NCBI RefSeq assembly: GCF_000502875.1
Contig: NZ_AYWX01000013.1
Coordinates: forward strand, 16,633 to 56,725
Direction: 5' to 3'
Length of the DNA stretch: 40,093 bases
Origin: Mesorhizobium sp. L2C084A000
Lineage (GTDB): Bacteria > Pseudomonadota > Alphaproteobacteria > Rhizobiales > Rhizobiaceae
Shown: positions 31,296 to 38,984 of the stretch, in pieces
Numbering within the stretch: the stretch's first letter is position 1
Layout of the letters: each line of letters starts with the position of its first letter
Program-made: the position numbers and the translations under genes
The notes under the pieces: model-generated
What the model saw: the letters and a program-made list of their open reading frames with translations, nothing else
Database searches by the model: none
Told to the model about the DNA's origin: nothing

Positions 31296-32296
31296 CAATT
31301 GTCGTCCGTTGGCTCGAGGATCAGGATGTCGATGTCGCGCTCAGGGTAGAAATCACCCGCCGTCATCTCGAAGGTCGTCGGTCCGGTCTTTTTGACATTG
31401 TCGCCGCAGAACGAGACCAGGGCTTTCGGATTGCCCTTGTCGATCGTCAGCTTGAACTTGCCGATCGTGCCGGTGGCCCAGTTGCCGCCGGTGGTCAGGA
31501 TATAGGCGATGCGATTCTCGACATATTTGGGGTAGCCGTCAGGGTCGTCCTTGGCCGCCTTGCGCACCGCATTTTCGAATGTGTCGTCCATGCAATAGCG
31601 GGCCTTGTAGGCCGCATACTGACCCTGGAATTTGCCGTCGTAGAAGAAGCTGACTGAAGACGTGCCGCCGACGCTCGGCTTGTAGTGGTGGGAAACATGG
31701 ACGTCCTTGTTGGCCGGAAAGGTCGAGCGCCACCAGTAGGTCGAACGCAATTGCCAGAACGGCGTGTAGACCTTGGTCGTCTCGGTGCCGTCGCTGCCGG
31801 TGTCCTCGATGATGATGCCGCGGCTGACCCAGTTATCGACAACCGCTTGCGGCAACTTGGCCAGCGCCGCCTTCGCCGCATCGCCGAATGGGTAGAACGG
31901 CACGTTTTGCGGCTTCAGCTCTGCGCTGATGTCGATGCCTAGCGCCAACACCTTCTGCTCGAGCTGCGGCTTGACGGCGGCACCGTCGATCGTCACCTCG
32001 AAGCCGAGGAAATTGTCGCTCTGGTTTTCGGGAATCGCCGGGATTTCTTCGGGATTGCCCGATATTTCGGGCATCGGGAAAGCTACGATGGCCTCGACAT
32101 CGCGATCGGTGTTGTTGTGGAAGACATAGTCGACCGTGACCTTTTCCGGCGAGATGAAAAGGTCCTCGCTTTGCATCGCCACGGCATCGCTGCGCGACAG
32201 GATCAGGCCGCCAGTGCCAAGTTCGGCAACCGAATCATTGGCAAATACGGGCGCAGCCGACAGGGCCAGCACGGCGGTCAGAACATATCGCAACAT
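31295..32296 (-). CDS. Exported DUF4424-family protein
   Basis: A 333-residue protein with a signal peptide (LRYVLTAVLALSAAPVFA, cut before NDSVAEL). The mature part begins AELGTGGLILSRSDAVAM and SEDLFISPEKVTVDYVF, both typical of the DUF4424 family, with later YYWRSTFPA-like aromatic strands (STYWWRSTFPANKDVHVSHHY) and NWATGTIGKFKLTIDKG. The family is common in Proteobacteria and its role is unknown. Two cysteines (in RYCMDD and VSFCGDN) could form a disulphide. It leads folA with a one-base overlap, and is divergent from cobF. Confidence 0.9.
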   Translation of the reverse strand: MLRYVLTAVLALSAAPVFANDSVAELGTGGLILSRSDAVAMQSEDLFISPEKVTVDYVFHNNTDRDVEAIVAFPMPEISGNPEEIPAIPENQSDNFLGFEVTIDGAAVKPQLEQKVLALGIDISAELKPQNVPFYPFGDAAKAALAKLPQAVVDNWVSRGIIIEDTGSDGTETTKVYTPFWQLRSTYWWRSTFPANKDVHVSHHYKPSVGGTSSVSFFYDGKFQGQYAAYKARYCMDDTFENAVRKAAKDDPDGYPKYVENRIAYILTTGGNWATGTIGKFKLTIDKGNPKALVSFCGDNVKKTGPTTFEMTAGDFYPERDIDILILEPTDDN

Positions 32297-32387
32297 GGAA
32301 GCCCCCTCGGCTAGAATGCTTGCAGGACCCTAGCCGTTTCAATGTGGCGTTTCAAAGCCCTTCCGCATCCGCTAGCGCACCAAAAAG

Positions 32388-32470
32388 GGTCTGGAGCAAG
32401 CGGTCTGGACACCCAGCAGCGGTCTGGACACGCGCCAGCGCGGTCTGGACACGCGCCAGCGCGGTCTGGA
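32388..32470 (+). repeat. Short tandem repeats directly before cobF
   Basis: GGTCTGGA occurs five times in 83 bases (starts 32388, 32402, 32421, 32442, 32463). The last intervals are 21 bases, and two complete 21-base units (32420-32440 and 32441-32461) are identical, with a 19-base variant before. The array ends 32 bases from the cobF ATG, over its promoter region. It does not resemble a cobalamin riboswitch. Function unknown. Confidence 0.75.
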
Positions 32471-32502
32471 CTAACGGGTTCCGATCGGGCAGGAGTTCGC
32501 CC

Positions 32503-33288
32503 ATGCGCAAGCTTCTCGTCATCGGCATCGGCGCCGGCAATCCCGACCACATGACCGTTCAGGCCATATCAGGCCTGAACCAGGCGGATGTGCTGTTCAT
32601 TCCCGACAAAGGCGCGAAAAAAAATGAGCTGGCCGAACTGCGCCGCCGGATATGCGACCGCTTCGTCACCAATCCGAAGTCGCGCCGCGTCGAATTCGAC
32701 GTGCCGCTGCGCGACCTGCCAATGGAAGATGGGCCGGCCCCCTCCTACCGCTCGACCGTCGATGACTGGCATGAAGCCATCGCCGCCATTTACGAAGGCC
32801 TGATCCGCGACGAGATTGCAGGCGACGGCTGCGGCGCCTTCCTGATCTGGGGCGATCCTTCGCTCTATGACAGCGCGTTACGCATCCTCGAGCGCGTGCG
32901 CCTGCGAGGCAATGTGGCGTTCGAGCTTGAGGTGATCCCCGGCATCACCGCCGTCCAGGCACTTGCCGCCAGCCACAAGATGGCGCTGAACCGCATCGGC
33001 GATTCCGTCCTCATCACCACAGGCCGCCGCCTGACCGAGGAAGGCATGCCGGACAATGCCGGCAGCGCGGTCGTGCTGCTGGACGGCAAATGCGCTTTCA
33101 ACACGCTTGTAGACAAGGATGTCGTCATCCATTGGGGCGCCTATCTCGGAACGGAAGACGAGATCACTCTCTCCGGCAGGATCGGTGACATCGGCGCAGA
33201 GATCGAAAAGGTTCGAGAAGAAGCTCGTCGGCAGAAGGGCTGGATCATGGACAGCTATTTGCTGCGCAAGCCCGGTGAAAAGCAATAA
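32503..33288 (+). CDS. cobF: Precorrin-6A synthase (deacetylating) CobF
   Basis: A 261-residue methyltransferase of the aerobic cobalamin pathway. It methylates C-1 of precorrin-5 and releases acetate. The tetrapyrrole methylase fold is clear from the N-terminal KLLVIGIGAGNPDHMTVQAI and ADVLFIPDKGAKKNEL, with FLIWGDPSLYDS and EVIPGITAVQALAASH. The ATG at 32503 follows AGGAG at good spacing. An upstream open frame through the repeats is not coding. Other cob genes are absent from the window, so this is an isolated member. It ends close to a short tandem repeat and the convergent modE gene. Confidence 0.95.
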   Translation: MRKLLVIGIGAGNPDHMTVQAISGLNQADVLFIPDKGAKKNELAELRRRICDRFVTNPKSRRVEFDVPLRDLPMEDGPAPSYRSTVDDWHEAIAAIYEGLIRDEIAGDGCGAFLIWGDPSLYDSALRILERVRLRGNVAFELEVIPGITAVQALAASHKMALNRIGDSVLITTGRRLTEEGMPDNAGSAVVLLDGKCAFNTLVDKDVVIHWGAYLGTEDEITLSGRIGDIGAEIEKVREEARRQKGWIMDSYLLRKPGEKQ

Positions 33289-33292
33289 GTCC

Positions 33293-33323
33293 TACTCCCC
33301 TACTCCCCTACTCCCCTACTCCC
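33293..33323. repeat. Tandem 8-base repeat between cobF and modE
   Basis: The unit TACTCCCC occurs three full times and a fourth time without its last base. It lies in the 42-base gap between the convergent cobF and modE stops. Such arrays change copy number by slippage, but no gene's frame or promoter spacing depends on it. Confidence 0.85.
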
Positions 33324-33330
33324 TTCCCCC

Positions 33331-33675
33331 TCACCCAGCATCAATCTCCGCCTGCAATGCCTCCATATGCGTCGCTGCCGCCGAAGCCGCCGCCCGCTCG
33401 ATGGCGCGAAAACGGCTGACCACCGCCAGCCCCACAGCCGTCAGTTGCGCGCCGCCGCCCTTGCGGCCACCGGTCTGTGCCGCCACCAGCGGCTTGCCGA
33501 ACACCCGGTTCATGTCCTCGACCAGGTCCCAGGCGTGCTTGTAGGACATCTCCATGCCGCGCGCGGCGGCCGAAATGGAGCCGAAGGCGGCGATCTGTTC
33601 CAGGAGTTCGATCTTGCCCGGCCCGACGCGCCCGTCGGGGTCGAGATTTATCCGCAAGCTCAGCGACGGCATCAT
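33331..33675 (-). CDS. modE: ModE-type winged-helix regulator lacking the molybdate-binding domain
   Basis: A 114-residue DNA-binding protein matching the N-terminal domain of ModE. The winged helix reads KIELLEQIAAFGSISAAARGMEMSYKHAWDLVEDMNR split over helices, followed by a beta wing with GGRKGGGAQLTAVGLAVV. E. coli ModE is about 260 residues with two Mop (TOBE) domains; those are missing. The protein should bind the Mo-box before modA but how it senses molybdate is unclear. It is the last gene of the mod cluster, 71 bases after modC. Confidence 0.88.
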   Translation of the reverse strand: MMPSLSLRINLDPDGRVGPGKIELLEQIAAFGSISAAARGMEMSYKHAWDLVEDMNRVFGKPLVAAQTGGRKGGGAQLTAVGLAVVSRFRAIERAAASAAATHMEALQAEIDAG

Positions 33676-33746
33676 TACTCTCCGCGGTCCAACCTCATAC
33701 TAGAAGCTCCCTGGCGAAACCGCTATTCCAAAAAGACATAGCGGGA

Positions 33747-34859
33747 TCACCCATCCACCTCGGCGGGCAGGCCGGCGCCGGTGTTCGCCCGATCGAAGCT
33801 CACCGTCTTGATCACCGCGAAAACCTTGCCGCCAAGATGGAGCTTCAGCGCCTGCCGCGACTGTTCAGTGATGCGGGCAAGCACGGTTGCACCATTGCAG
33901 TCGATACCGACCTCGACCGCGGGCCCTTCGCCGGGGCTCATCGCGGTAATGGTCCCCGGCAGGATGTTGAGCGCGCTGAGACCCCTCGGCTTTTCGGTGG
34001 CGATCATCACATCGCGGGCGCGGATACGGATGCGCACCGGCGTACCTGTCTTCATCGCCAGCTGTGGCACCCGGAACTCGCCCGCGGCCGAGCCGAGCAC
34101 GGTCATGCCGAAAGTCTCGTCGTGACGCAGCACCCTGGTGTCCAGCACGGCGCCGCCCTCGCCGCGCTCCTCCGCCGGCAACAGGTCGAGCCTTTGCATC
34201 ACCGCCTCGGTCGGCCCGCTGGCAACGACATTGCCCTGCGCCAGCATCACCACGTCGCTGGCCAGCCTCGCCACTTCGGCGACTGAATGACTGACATAGA
34301 CGATCGGGATTTTCGTCTCGTCGCGCAGCCTTTCGACATAGGGCAGAATTTCGGCCTTGCGCGCTTCGTCGAGCGAGGCCAGCGGTTCGTCCATGAGCAG
34401 CAGTCTGGGGCTGGCAAGCAGTGCCCGGCCGATCGCCACGCGCTGTTTCTCGCCGCCCGAGAGCTTTGCCGGCCGCCTGTTCATGAGCGGCCCGATGCCG
34501 AGCAGGTCGACGACGGCATCGATATCGGCGTAGCGCTCCGCCGGCGGCGTGAACCAGCGGCCGTAGCGAAGATTGCCGGCAACGCTCAAATGCGGAAACA
34601 GCCGCGCATCCTGGAACACCATGCCGATGCGGCGTTTGTGCTTCGGCACGAAAATGCCGGCACCGGTATCGACCAGCACACGGCCGTCGACCTCGATGCG
34701 TCCCTTGTCGGGCCGGATCAGCCCGGCAATCATGTCGATCAGCGTCGTCTTGCCCGACCCAGACGCTCCGAACAGCGCCGTCAGCCGCCCAGCGCTTTCG
34801 AAGCGGGCGTCGATGGCGAAACCGCCGAGCCGATGACTGATGTCGACGAGAACGCTCAT
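33747..34859 (-). CDS. modC: Molybdate ABC transporter ATPase ModC
   Basis: A 370-residue ATPase that powers molybdate uptake at the inner membrane. Walker A is GASGSGKTT at 31-39, the signature LSGGEKQRV begins at 133, and Walker B LLLMDEP is at 153-159, with the switch histidine H191 in VYVSHSVAEVARL. The C-terminal Mop/TOBE region (about 285-360) has GLSALNILPGTI and GATVLARITEQSRQAL and binds molybdate. The start overlaps the modB stop (ATGA). It is complete and normal in length. Confidence 0.95.
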   Translation of the reverse strand: MSVLVDISHRLGGFAIDARFESAGRLTALFGASGSGKTTLIDMIAGLIRPDKGRIEVDGRVLVDTGAGIFVPKHKRRIGMVFQDARLFPHLSVAGNLRYGRWFTPPAERYADIDAVVDLLGIGPLMNRRPAKLSGGEKQRVAIGRALLASPRLLLMDEPLASLDEARKAEILPYVERLRDETKIPIVYVSHSVAEVARLASDVVMLAQGNVVASGPTEAVMQRLDLLPAEERGEGGAVLDTRVLRHDETFGMTVLGSAAGEFRVPQLAMKTGTPVRIRIRARDVMIATEKPRGLSALNILPGTITAMSPGEGPAVEVGIDCNGATVLARITEQSRQALKLHLGGKVFAVIKTVSFDRANTGAGLPAEVDG

Positions 34860-35560
34860 TCGATGTCCAGTCGCCGGCCGACACGCCGCGCCAGCACCTC
34901 CGAGGCCACCAGCGCGGCCATGGAGATGACGATGGAGATCAGCGTCAGGCGGAGCGCCCCTTCATCGCCACCCGGCACCTGCGTGAATGTGTAGATCGCC
35001 GACGGCAATGTCTGCGTCTCATTGGGAATGTTGGAGACGAAGGTGATGGTGGCGCCGAACTCGCCCATCGCCTTGGCGAAGGCGAGGATGGCGCCGGCGA
35101 TCAGCCCGGGCAGGATCAACGGCAGCGTGATGGTGGCAAAAACCCAGAGCGAGTTGGCGCCGAGCGTTCCCGCCGCCGCTTCCATCTTGCGGTCCACCGC
35201 CTCGATCGACAATCGGATCGCCCGCACCATCAGCGGAAAGCCCATGACGCCGCAGGCCAGCGCCGCACCTGTCCAGCGGAAGGAGAAGACAATGCCGAAA
35301 TGCTCTGCCAGGAAAGCGCCGGCCGGGCCACGCCGGCCGAAGGTGAGCAGCAGCAGGTAGCCGGTCACCACGGGCGGCAGGATCAGCGGCAGATGCACCA
35401 GCCCGTTGAGAACGGTCTTGCCCCAGAACTGTCCCCGGGCAAGCAGCAGCGCAACCAAGATGCCTGGCGGCAGGCTGGCGAGCATCGCCACCGTTGCCAC
35501 CTTGATGGACAGCCGGACCGCATTCCATTCGTCGGGAGTGAGGTCCAGCAGCCAGTTCAT
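34856..35560 (-). CDS. modB: Molybdate ABC transporter permease ModB
   Basis: A 234-residue permease with about five membrane helices, such as VRLSIKVATVAMLASLPPG and VLNGLVHLPLILPPVVTGYL. The EAA loop that contacts ModC is EAAAGTLGANSLWVFATITL, and AKAMGEFGATITFVSNIP is the gated pore region typical of ModB and CysTW permeases. It lies 24 bases after modA and overlaps modC by four bases, in the usual A-B-C order. Confidence 0.95.
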   Translation of the reverse strand: MNWLLDLTPDEWNAVRLSIKVATVAMLASLPPGILVALLLARGQFWGKTVLNGLVHLPLILPPVVTGYLLLLTFGRRGPAGAFLAEHFGIVFSFRWTGAALACGVMGFPLMVRAIRLSIEAVDRKMEAAAGTLGANSLWVFATITLPLILPGLIAGAILAFAKAMGEFGATITFVSNIPNETQTLPSAIYTFTQVPGGDEGALRLTLISIVISMAALVASEVLARRVGRRLDIE

Positions 35561-35584
35561 AATGTCAGATGAAGCCCCTGGAAC

Positions 35585-36379
35585 TCAGTTGCTCGGCGCG
35601 AGCACCGTAAATCCCTGATCCTTGAACAGCGCGGCCGCCTTGGCCGACTGCAGGCATTTCAGGAAAGCCGGCGTGTCCTTGTCCTTCGAATCGGCGGTCT
35701 GGGCAATCGGATAGATGATCGACGGATGCGAATCCTCCGGGAAGGTGCCGACCACCTTGACGCCCTTTTCGGCATGCGCGTCGGTGGCATAGACAATGCC
35801 AAGCGCTGCTTCGCCCGTCGAAACCAGCTTCAGCGCCGCGCGCACGTTTTCGGCCTGCGCCACCTTGCCTTCGACCGAGGACCAGACGCCGAGCGATTCA
35901 AGTGCGGCCTTGCCGTATTTGCCGGCCGGCACCGCCTTGAAATCGCCCATGGCGAGCTTGCCGTCGCCGATCAGCTTGGCGAGGTCAAAGCCCTTCTGGA
36001 TCCTGGTTTCGACCGCCGAGTCATTCGGCGCCACCAGCACGATCTGATTGCCGAGCAGCTTCACTTCGGTGTCCGGCTTGGTCAGCTTCTTGTCGGAGAG
36101 ATATTTCATCCAGTCGAGGTCGGCCGAGATGAAGACGTCGGCAGGCGCCCCGCCCTCGATCTGTTTGGCCAGCGCCGAGCTCGCGGCATAAGAGACAGTC
36201 GCCGTCTCGCCGACATCGGCCTCGCAGGCCTTGTTCACGGCGTCGAGCGCGTCCTTGAGGCTGGCCGCGGCAAACACCACCACCTTGTCTTCCGCATGTG
36301 CTGCCGGCACGACTGCCATCAGCGCCGCAGCGAAACCGCCAATGGCGATCGCCCTCGATCCAAAACCTTTGCGCAGCAT
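35585..36379 (-). CDS. modA: Periplasmic molybdate-binding protein ModA
   Basis: A 264-residue binding protein with a signal peptide (AIAIGGFAAALMAVVPAAHA, cut before EDKVVVF). The mature part shows VVVFAAASLKDALDAVNK, SYAASSALAKQIEGGAPADVF and ADLDWMKYLSDKKL, the oxyanion-binding segments of ModA, followed by GQ-type NQIVLVAPNDSAV and the C-terminal STGEAALGIVYATDA. GGAGAG precedes the ATG. It opens modA-modB-modC-modE, about 46 bases downstream of a Mo-box. Confidence 0.95.
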   Translation of the reverse strand: MLRKGFGSRAIAIGGFAAALMAVVPAAHAEDKVVVFAAASLKDALDAVNKACEADVGETATVSYAASSALAKQIEGGAPADVFISADLDWMKYLSDKKLTKPDTEVKLLGNQIVLVAPNDSAVETRIQKGFDLAKLIGDGKLAMGDFKAVPAGKYGKAALESLGVWSSVEGKVAQAENVRAALKLVSTGEAALGIVYATDAHAEKGVKVVGTFPEDSHPSIIYPIAQTADSKDKDTPAFLKCLQSAKAAALFKDQGFTVLAPSN

Positions 36380-36425
36380 GGGAACTCTCCTCGGTTTGAA
36401 AGCTAGTCAGCCCTAAGTCTCCGAC

Positions 36426-36449
36426 CGATATATCCGCATGAATATAACA
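36426..36449. promoter_or_regulatory. Mo-box, predicted ModE operator of the mod operon
   Basis: CGATATAT (36426-36433), eight bases, then ATATAACA (36442-36449). The ModE consensus is CGNTATAT-N8-ATATNNCG, so the first arm is perfect and the second differs at one base. It lies 47 bases before the modA ATG, where bound ModE would block transcription when molybdate is plentiful. Confidence 0.8.
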
Positions 36450-36525
36450 AGGGAAGGCCCGGCGCCCCATGAAAGCGTCCGTACGACACCAATTGTCCTG
36501 GAAAGACCGGCAAAGAAACCCTGGA

Positions 36526-36731
36526 AAGATCAGTGCCCGCAACATCCCCTCCGGGGAACGATCGCCGAGATCGTCAAGGAGCCACCACCTCGCATGTCAT
36601 GATCGGCGTTGGCGGCGGCCATCGTCACCGCCTCGCTCACCAACGAGGCCGTCGCCGATCTCAAGCTCGAAAAGGGCAAGCAGGCCTATGCCGTGGTCAA
36701 GGCCTCGGACGTGATGGTAGGCATCGACTAG
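36526..36731 (+). pseudogene. mop: Decayed mop (molbindin, molybdate-storage) gene
   Basis: A remnant of a single-domain Mop (TOBE) protein of about 68 residues lies upstream of modA on the opposite strand. Reading across frames gives KISARNIPSG, TIAEIVK, TTSHVMIGVGGG, then an intact C-terminus AIVTASLTNEAVADLKLEKG and QAYAVVKASDVMVGID followed by a TAG. The expected order is complete, but at least three shifts separate the parts: extra bases near 36553, one missing base near 36581 and an extra base near 36618. Mop proteins bind molybdate or tungstate oligomerically and are often encoded near modABC. Several lesions make a sequencing error unlikely. Confidence 0.82.
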
Positions 36732-36753
36732 GGCCTGTCCTAATTTATTGGGC

Positions 36754-37149
36754 TTAGGCCGCAAGCCTATGGATCAAGGCATCTTCGACATAGATGCCAT
36801 TGATGGTGTTGTGAGAAAATCGCACCTCACCTAGACCATCAACCCGCATGGCGATACCCAAGCCGGCGATGAGCCGGTCGTCCGCTGATGTGATCTTCAC
36901 CTTGCTAAGATCTAAAATAGGCTCTTGTGGACGTGCCTTGCGCCAGTCAGCAGCAATGGTTGCCGCATCGAGATATTTTTTTTCGAGATCCTTTCGTGGG
37001 CCGCGATAGGCGATAATCATGCGCCAATTGTCGACGTCACTGTTGTACAACCATAGTGCAGCTGCAACTCCGAATCCCTTTTCATCAAGAGCACGAATTA
37101 GGTTGATGCCGGCGTCGATGTCGATCCTTACCAACGATCCTGAAGCCAT
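36754..37149 (-). CDS. Unknown protein paired with a HEPN-domain gene
   Basis: A 131-residue soluble protein that I cannot assign. The start MASGSLVRIDIDAG is followed by NLIRALDEKGFGVAAALWLYN and DNWRMIIAYRGPRKD. This A-L-W-L-Y plus W-R-x-I-I pattern recurs, from memory, in small uncharacterised bacterial proteins. The second half has LDLSKVKITSADDRLIAGLG and FSHNTINGIYVEDALIHRL. No nucleotidyltransferase motif (G-S-x(n)-D-x-D) is visible, which argues against the common MNT partner. Its start overlaps the end of the HEPN gene by 22 bases. Base composition is visibly less GC-rich than the neighbours, which suggests recent acquisition. Confidence 0.75.
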   Translation of the reverse strand: MASGSLVRIDIDAGINLIRALDEKGFGVAAALWLYNSDVDNWRMIIAYRGPRKDLEKKYLDAATIAADWRKARPQEPILDLSKVKITSADDRLIAGLGIAMRVDGLGEVRFSHNTINGIYVEDALIHRLAA

Positions 37150-37547
37150 CTGAATATTCCTTGCTCTTCGTCGACCATCGCGTTTCGCATGGCCGTCGCC
37201 TCGAACACATCTATCATATCGTAACGCGAAGCTTCATTCCAATCTGAGACCGCCGACCAATGGCTATCGAATACCGGCGACGCCGTCCGGCTTTCGGTAA
37301 GATCCACAGACAAGCCAGCCAACGCCACAAGCCGGTTGAGGTCATGGCTGTAAATGTCTTGGACGAATTTCTTATCAGGAATGGTATCTGGCTGAAAAAG
37401 CCGCGAAATTCGTGACTTGATGGCAATTTCCGCAGCGTACCCGAAAAGATAGTAAGCATTCGAATAGCGTTCGTTCTGAAACAAAAGTTCTGCGTCTTGC
37501 AGCTTCGCATTGGCTATGGCTTGAAGCGCGGTCCGCTCTAGCGTCAT
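37128..37547 (-). CDS. HEPN-domain protein coupled to thyA
   Basis: A 139-residue helical protein resembling the HEPN superfamily. Its core is LQDAELLFQNERYSNAYYLFGYAAEIAIKSRI split over two helices, with the typical A-Y-Y-L-x-G-Y-A-x-E-x-A-x-K pattern. The following FVQDIYSHDLNRLVALAGL supplies another helix. The catalytic R-x4-6-H of HEPN ribonucleases is not obvious, although IYSHDLNRL contains a histidine. The start at 37547 overlaps the thyA stop (ATGA). It and the next gene form a compact pair, like a toxin-antitoxin or small nucleic-acid module. Confidence 0.78.
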   Translation of the reverse strand: MTLERTALQAIANAKLQDAELLFQNERYSNAYYLFGYAAEIAIKSRISRLFQPDTIPDKKFVQDIYSHDLNRLVALAGLSVDLTESRTASPVFDSHWSAVSDWNEASRYDMIDVFEATAMRNAMVDEEQGIFRWLQDRW

Positions 37548-38338
37548 ACCGCTATCGGCGCCTTGATCGATGCATCGGCGACGTATTTTTCCAGCCGGAA
37601 ATCCTCGAAGCGGAAGGCGAACAGGTCCTTCACCTCGGGGTTGATCCACATCGTCGGCAGCGCCCTCGGCGTGCGCCGCAGCTGTTCGCGCGCCTGCTCG
37701 AAATGGTTCGAGTAGAGATGCGCATCGCCAAGTGTGTGGACGAAATCGCCGGGTTTCAGCCCGGTGACCTGCGCCACCATCAGGGTCAGCAGGGCATAGG
37801 ACGCGATGTTGAACGGCACGCCGAGAAAGATATCGGCCGACCGCTGGTAAAGCTGACAGGAAAGCCGCCCTTCCGAAACGTAGAACTGGAAAAGGCAGTG
37901 GCAGGGCGGCAGCGCCATCGCTTCCACCTCGGCTGGATTCCATGCCGAAACGATCAGCCGCCGCGATTGAGGATTTTTTCGTATCTCCTTGAGAAGATTC
38001 GCGATCTGGTCGATCGAGCCGCCATGGCCGTCCGGCCAGGAACGCCACTGCTTGCCGTAGACCGGGCCGAGATCGCCATTCTCGTCGGCCCATTCGTCCC
38101 AGATCGAAACGCCATGGTCGGTGAGGTATTTGATGTTGGTGTCGCCGGCCAGGAACCACAGCAGTTCATGGATGATCGACTTGAGATGCAGCTTCTTGGT
38201 GGTGGTGACGGGAAAGCCGCGCGCCAGGTCGAAACGCATCTGGTAGCCGAAGACGGAGCGGGTTCCGGTGCCGGTGCGGTCGCCGCGATCGGCGCCGTTG
38301 TCCAGCACGTGCTGCAGGAGGTCGAGATACTGGCGCAT
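37544..38338 (-). CDS. thyA: Thymidylate synthase ThyA
   Basis: A 264-residue enzyme converting dUMP to dTMP with methylene-tetrahydrofolate. The active cysteine is C146 in ALPPCHCLFQFYV, at the same residue number as in E. coli. Other marks are DRTGTGTRSVFGYQMRFDL, IIHELLWFLAGDTNIKYL, GPVYGKQWRSW, QLYQRSADIFLGVPFNIASY and HTLGDAHLYSNH. The start MRQYLDLLQHVLDNG fits the family. It normally stands next to folA in this order; here a HEPN pair follows it and mod genes and cobF intervene. Confidence 0.97.
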   Translation of the reverse strand: MRQYLDLLQHVLDNGADRGDRTGTGTRSVFGYQMRFDLARGFPVTTTKKLHLKSIIHELLWFLAGDTNIKYLTDHGVSIWDEWADENGDLGPVYGKQWRSWPDGHGGSIDQIANLLKEIRKNPQSRRLIVSAWNPAEVEAMALPPCHCLFQFYVSEGRLSCQLYQRSADIFLGVPFNIASYALLTLMVAQVTGLKPGDFVHTLGDAHLYSNHFEQAREQLRRTPRALPTMWINPEVKDLFAFRFEDFRLEKYVADASIKAPIAV

Positions 38339-38446
38339 TGGTTCCGGCTCGATTCGGTTGTCCAGCCATCATAGCTTACGGACAGGCAATCGAACACCAC
38401 AAAGCAGCGCAAGCCCTGCCCGAAGCCAGCCAGTCCCCAACAACAT

Positions 38447-38477
38447 CAGGGCTGGCGCATGGACCGCGCCAGCCCTG
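38447..38477 (-). terminator. Strong hairpin downstream of the DUF2853 gene
   Basis: CAGGGCTGGCGC pairs perfectly with GCGCCAGCCCTG (12+12 bases, 7-base loop) about 18 bases after the DUF2853 stop on the minus strand. The following bases are only moderately T-rich (ATGTTGTTGG), so it is a likely but not textbook terminator. Confidence 0.7.
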
Positions 38478-38495
38478 CGAATTGAAGCGCGGTCG

Positions 38496-38807
38496 TCAGA
38501 GGGAGCCGAGCTTGCCCAGGTCCTTCGCGACGAGGTAGTAGAAAGTCACCCGGCTCTTGGTGTTGTCGGCAGCCATTGCCTTGCAAGTCTTCTCGATGGA
38601 TGCATCGGCCTTCGCTGCATCGCTGATGCCGAGCTTCTTGGCGACCCAGTTGTCCCTGACACGCCCGAGTTCCTTCGGGTCGGTGCAGGATACCAGCGAG
38701 GAATCGCGGTTCCTGAGCGCGATACCCAGGTGCTTGACGATCTTTTCAACCGCATCAGCGCTGGCGCCGGCATCGTATTTCTTCACGTCTGCAAGATAGT
38801 CGGCCAT
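38496..38807 (-). CDS. DUF2853 family protein
   Basis: A 103-residue helical protein of unknown function. The start MADYLADVKKYDAGASADAV and the following EKIVKHLGIALRNRDSSLVSC and ELGRVRDNWVAKKLGIS are family-typical. TKSRVTFYYLVAKDLGKLGSL closes the protein. GAGGGG stands at good spacing before the ATG at 38807; eight upstream codons that are also open are rejected. No signal peptide or membrane segment. It lies between thyA and ssrA as a single gene, followed by a strong hairpin. Confidence 0.9.
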   Translation of the reverse strand: MADYLADVKKYDAGASADAVEKIVKHLGIALRNRDSSLVSCTDPKELGRVRDNWVAKKLGISDAAKADASIEKTCKAMAADNTKSRVTFYYLVAKDLGKLGSL

Positions 38808-38984
38808 CAAAATTCCCCTCGTCGGCGCCACGGATCCGATCGATGAGGGCTGTGGCGCGCTGCTGCAACATGTGCGCTAGGTCGGTAACTCCTCACCGGG
38901 GCAAAGCTTCGGTTGAGACCGCGCCCAAGTCAACCCTTTGGACTTGCGGTTTTGTCAGGGGGACAAAGTGCCATTCCGGCCTTC

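Noticed and set aside
32297..32502. Cobalamin riboswitch upstream of cobF
   Set aside because: No B12-box-like sequence or matching fold is seen; the region holds only short tandem repeats.
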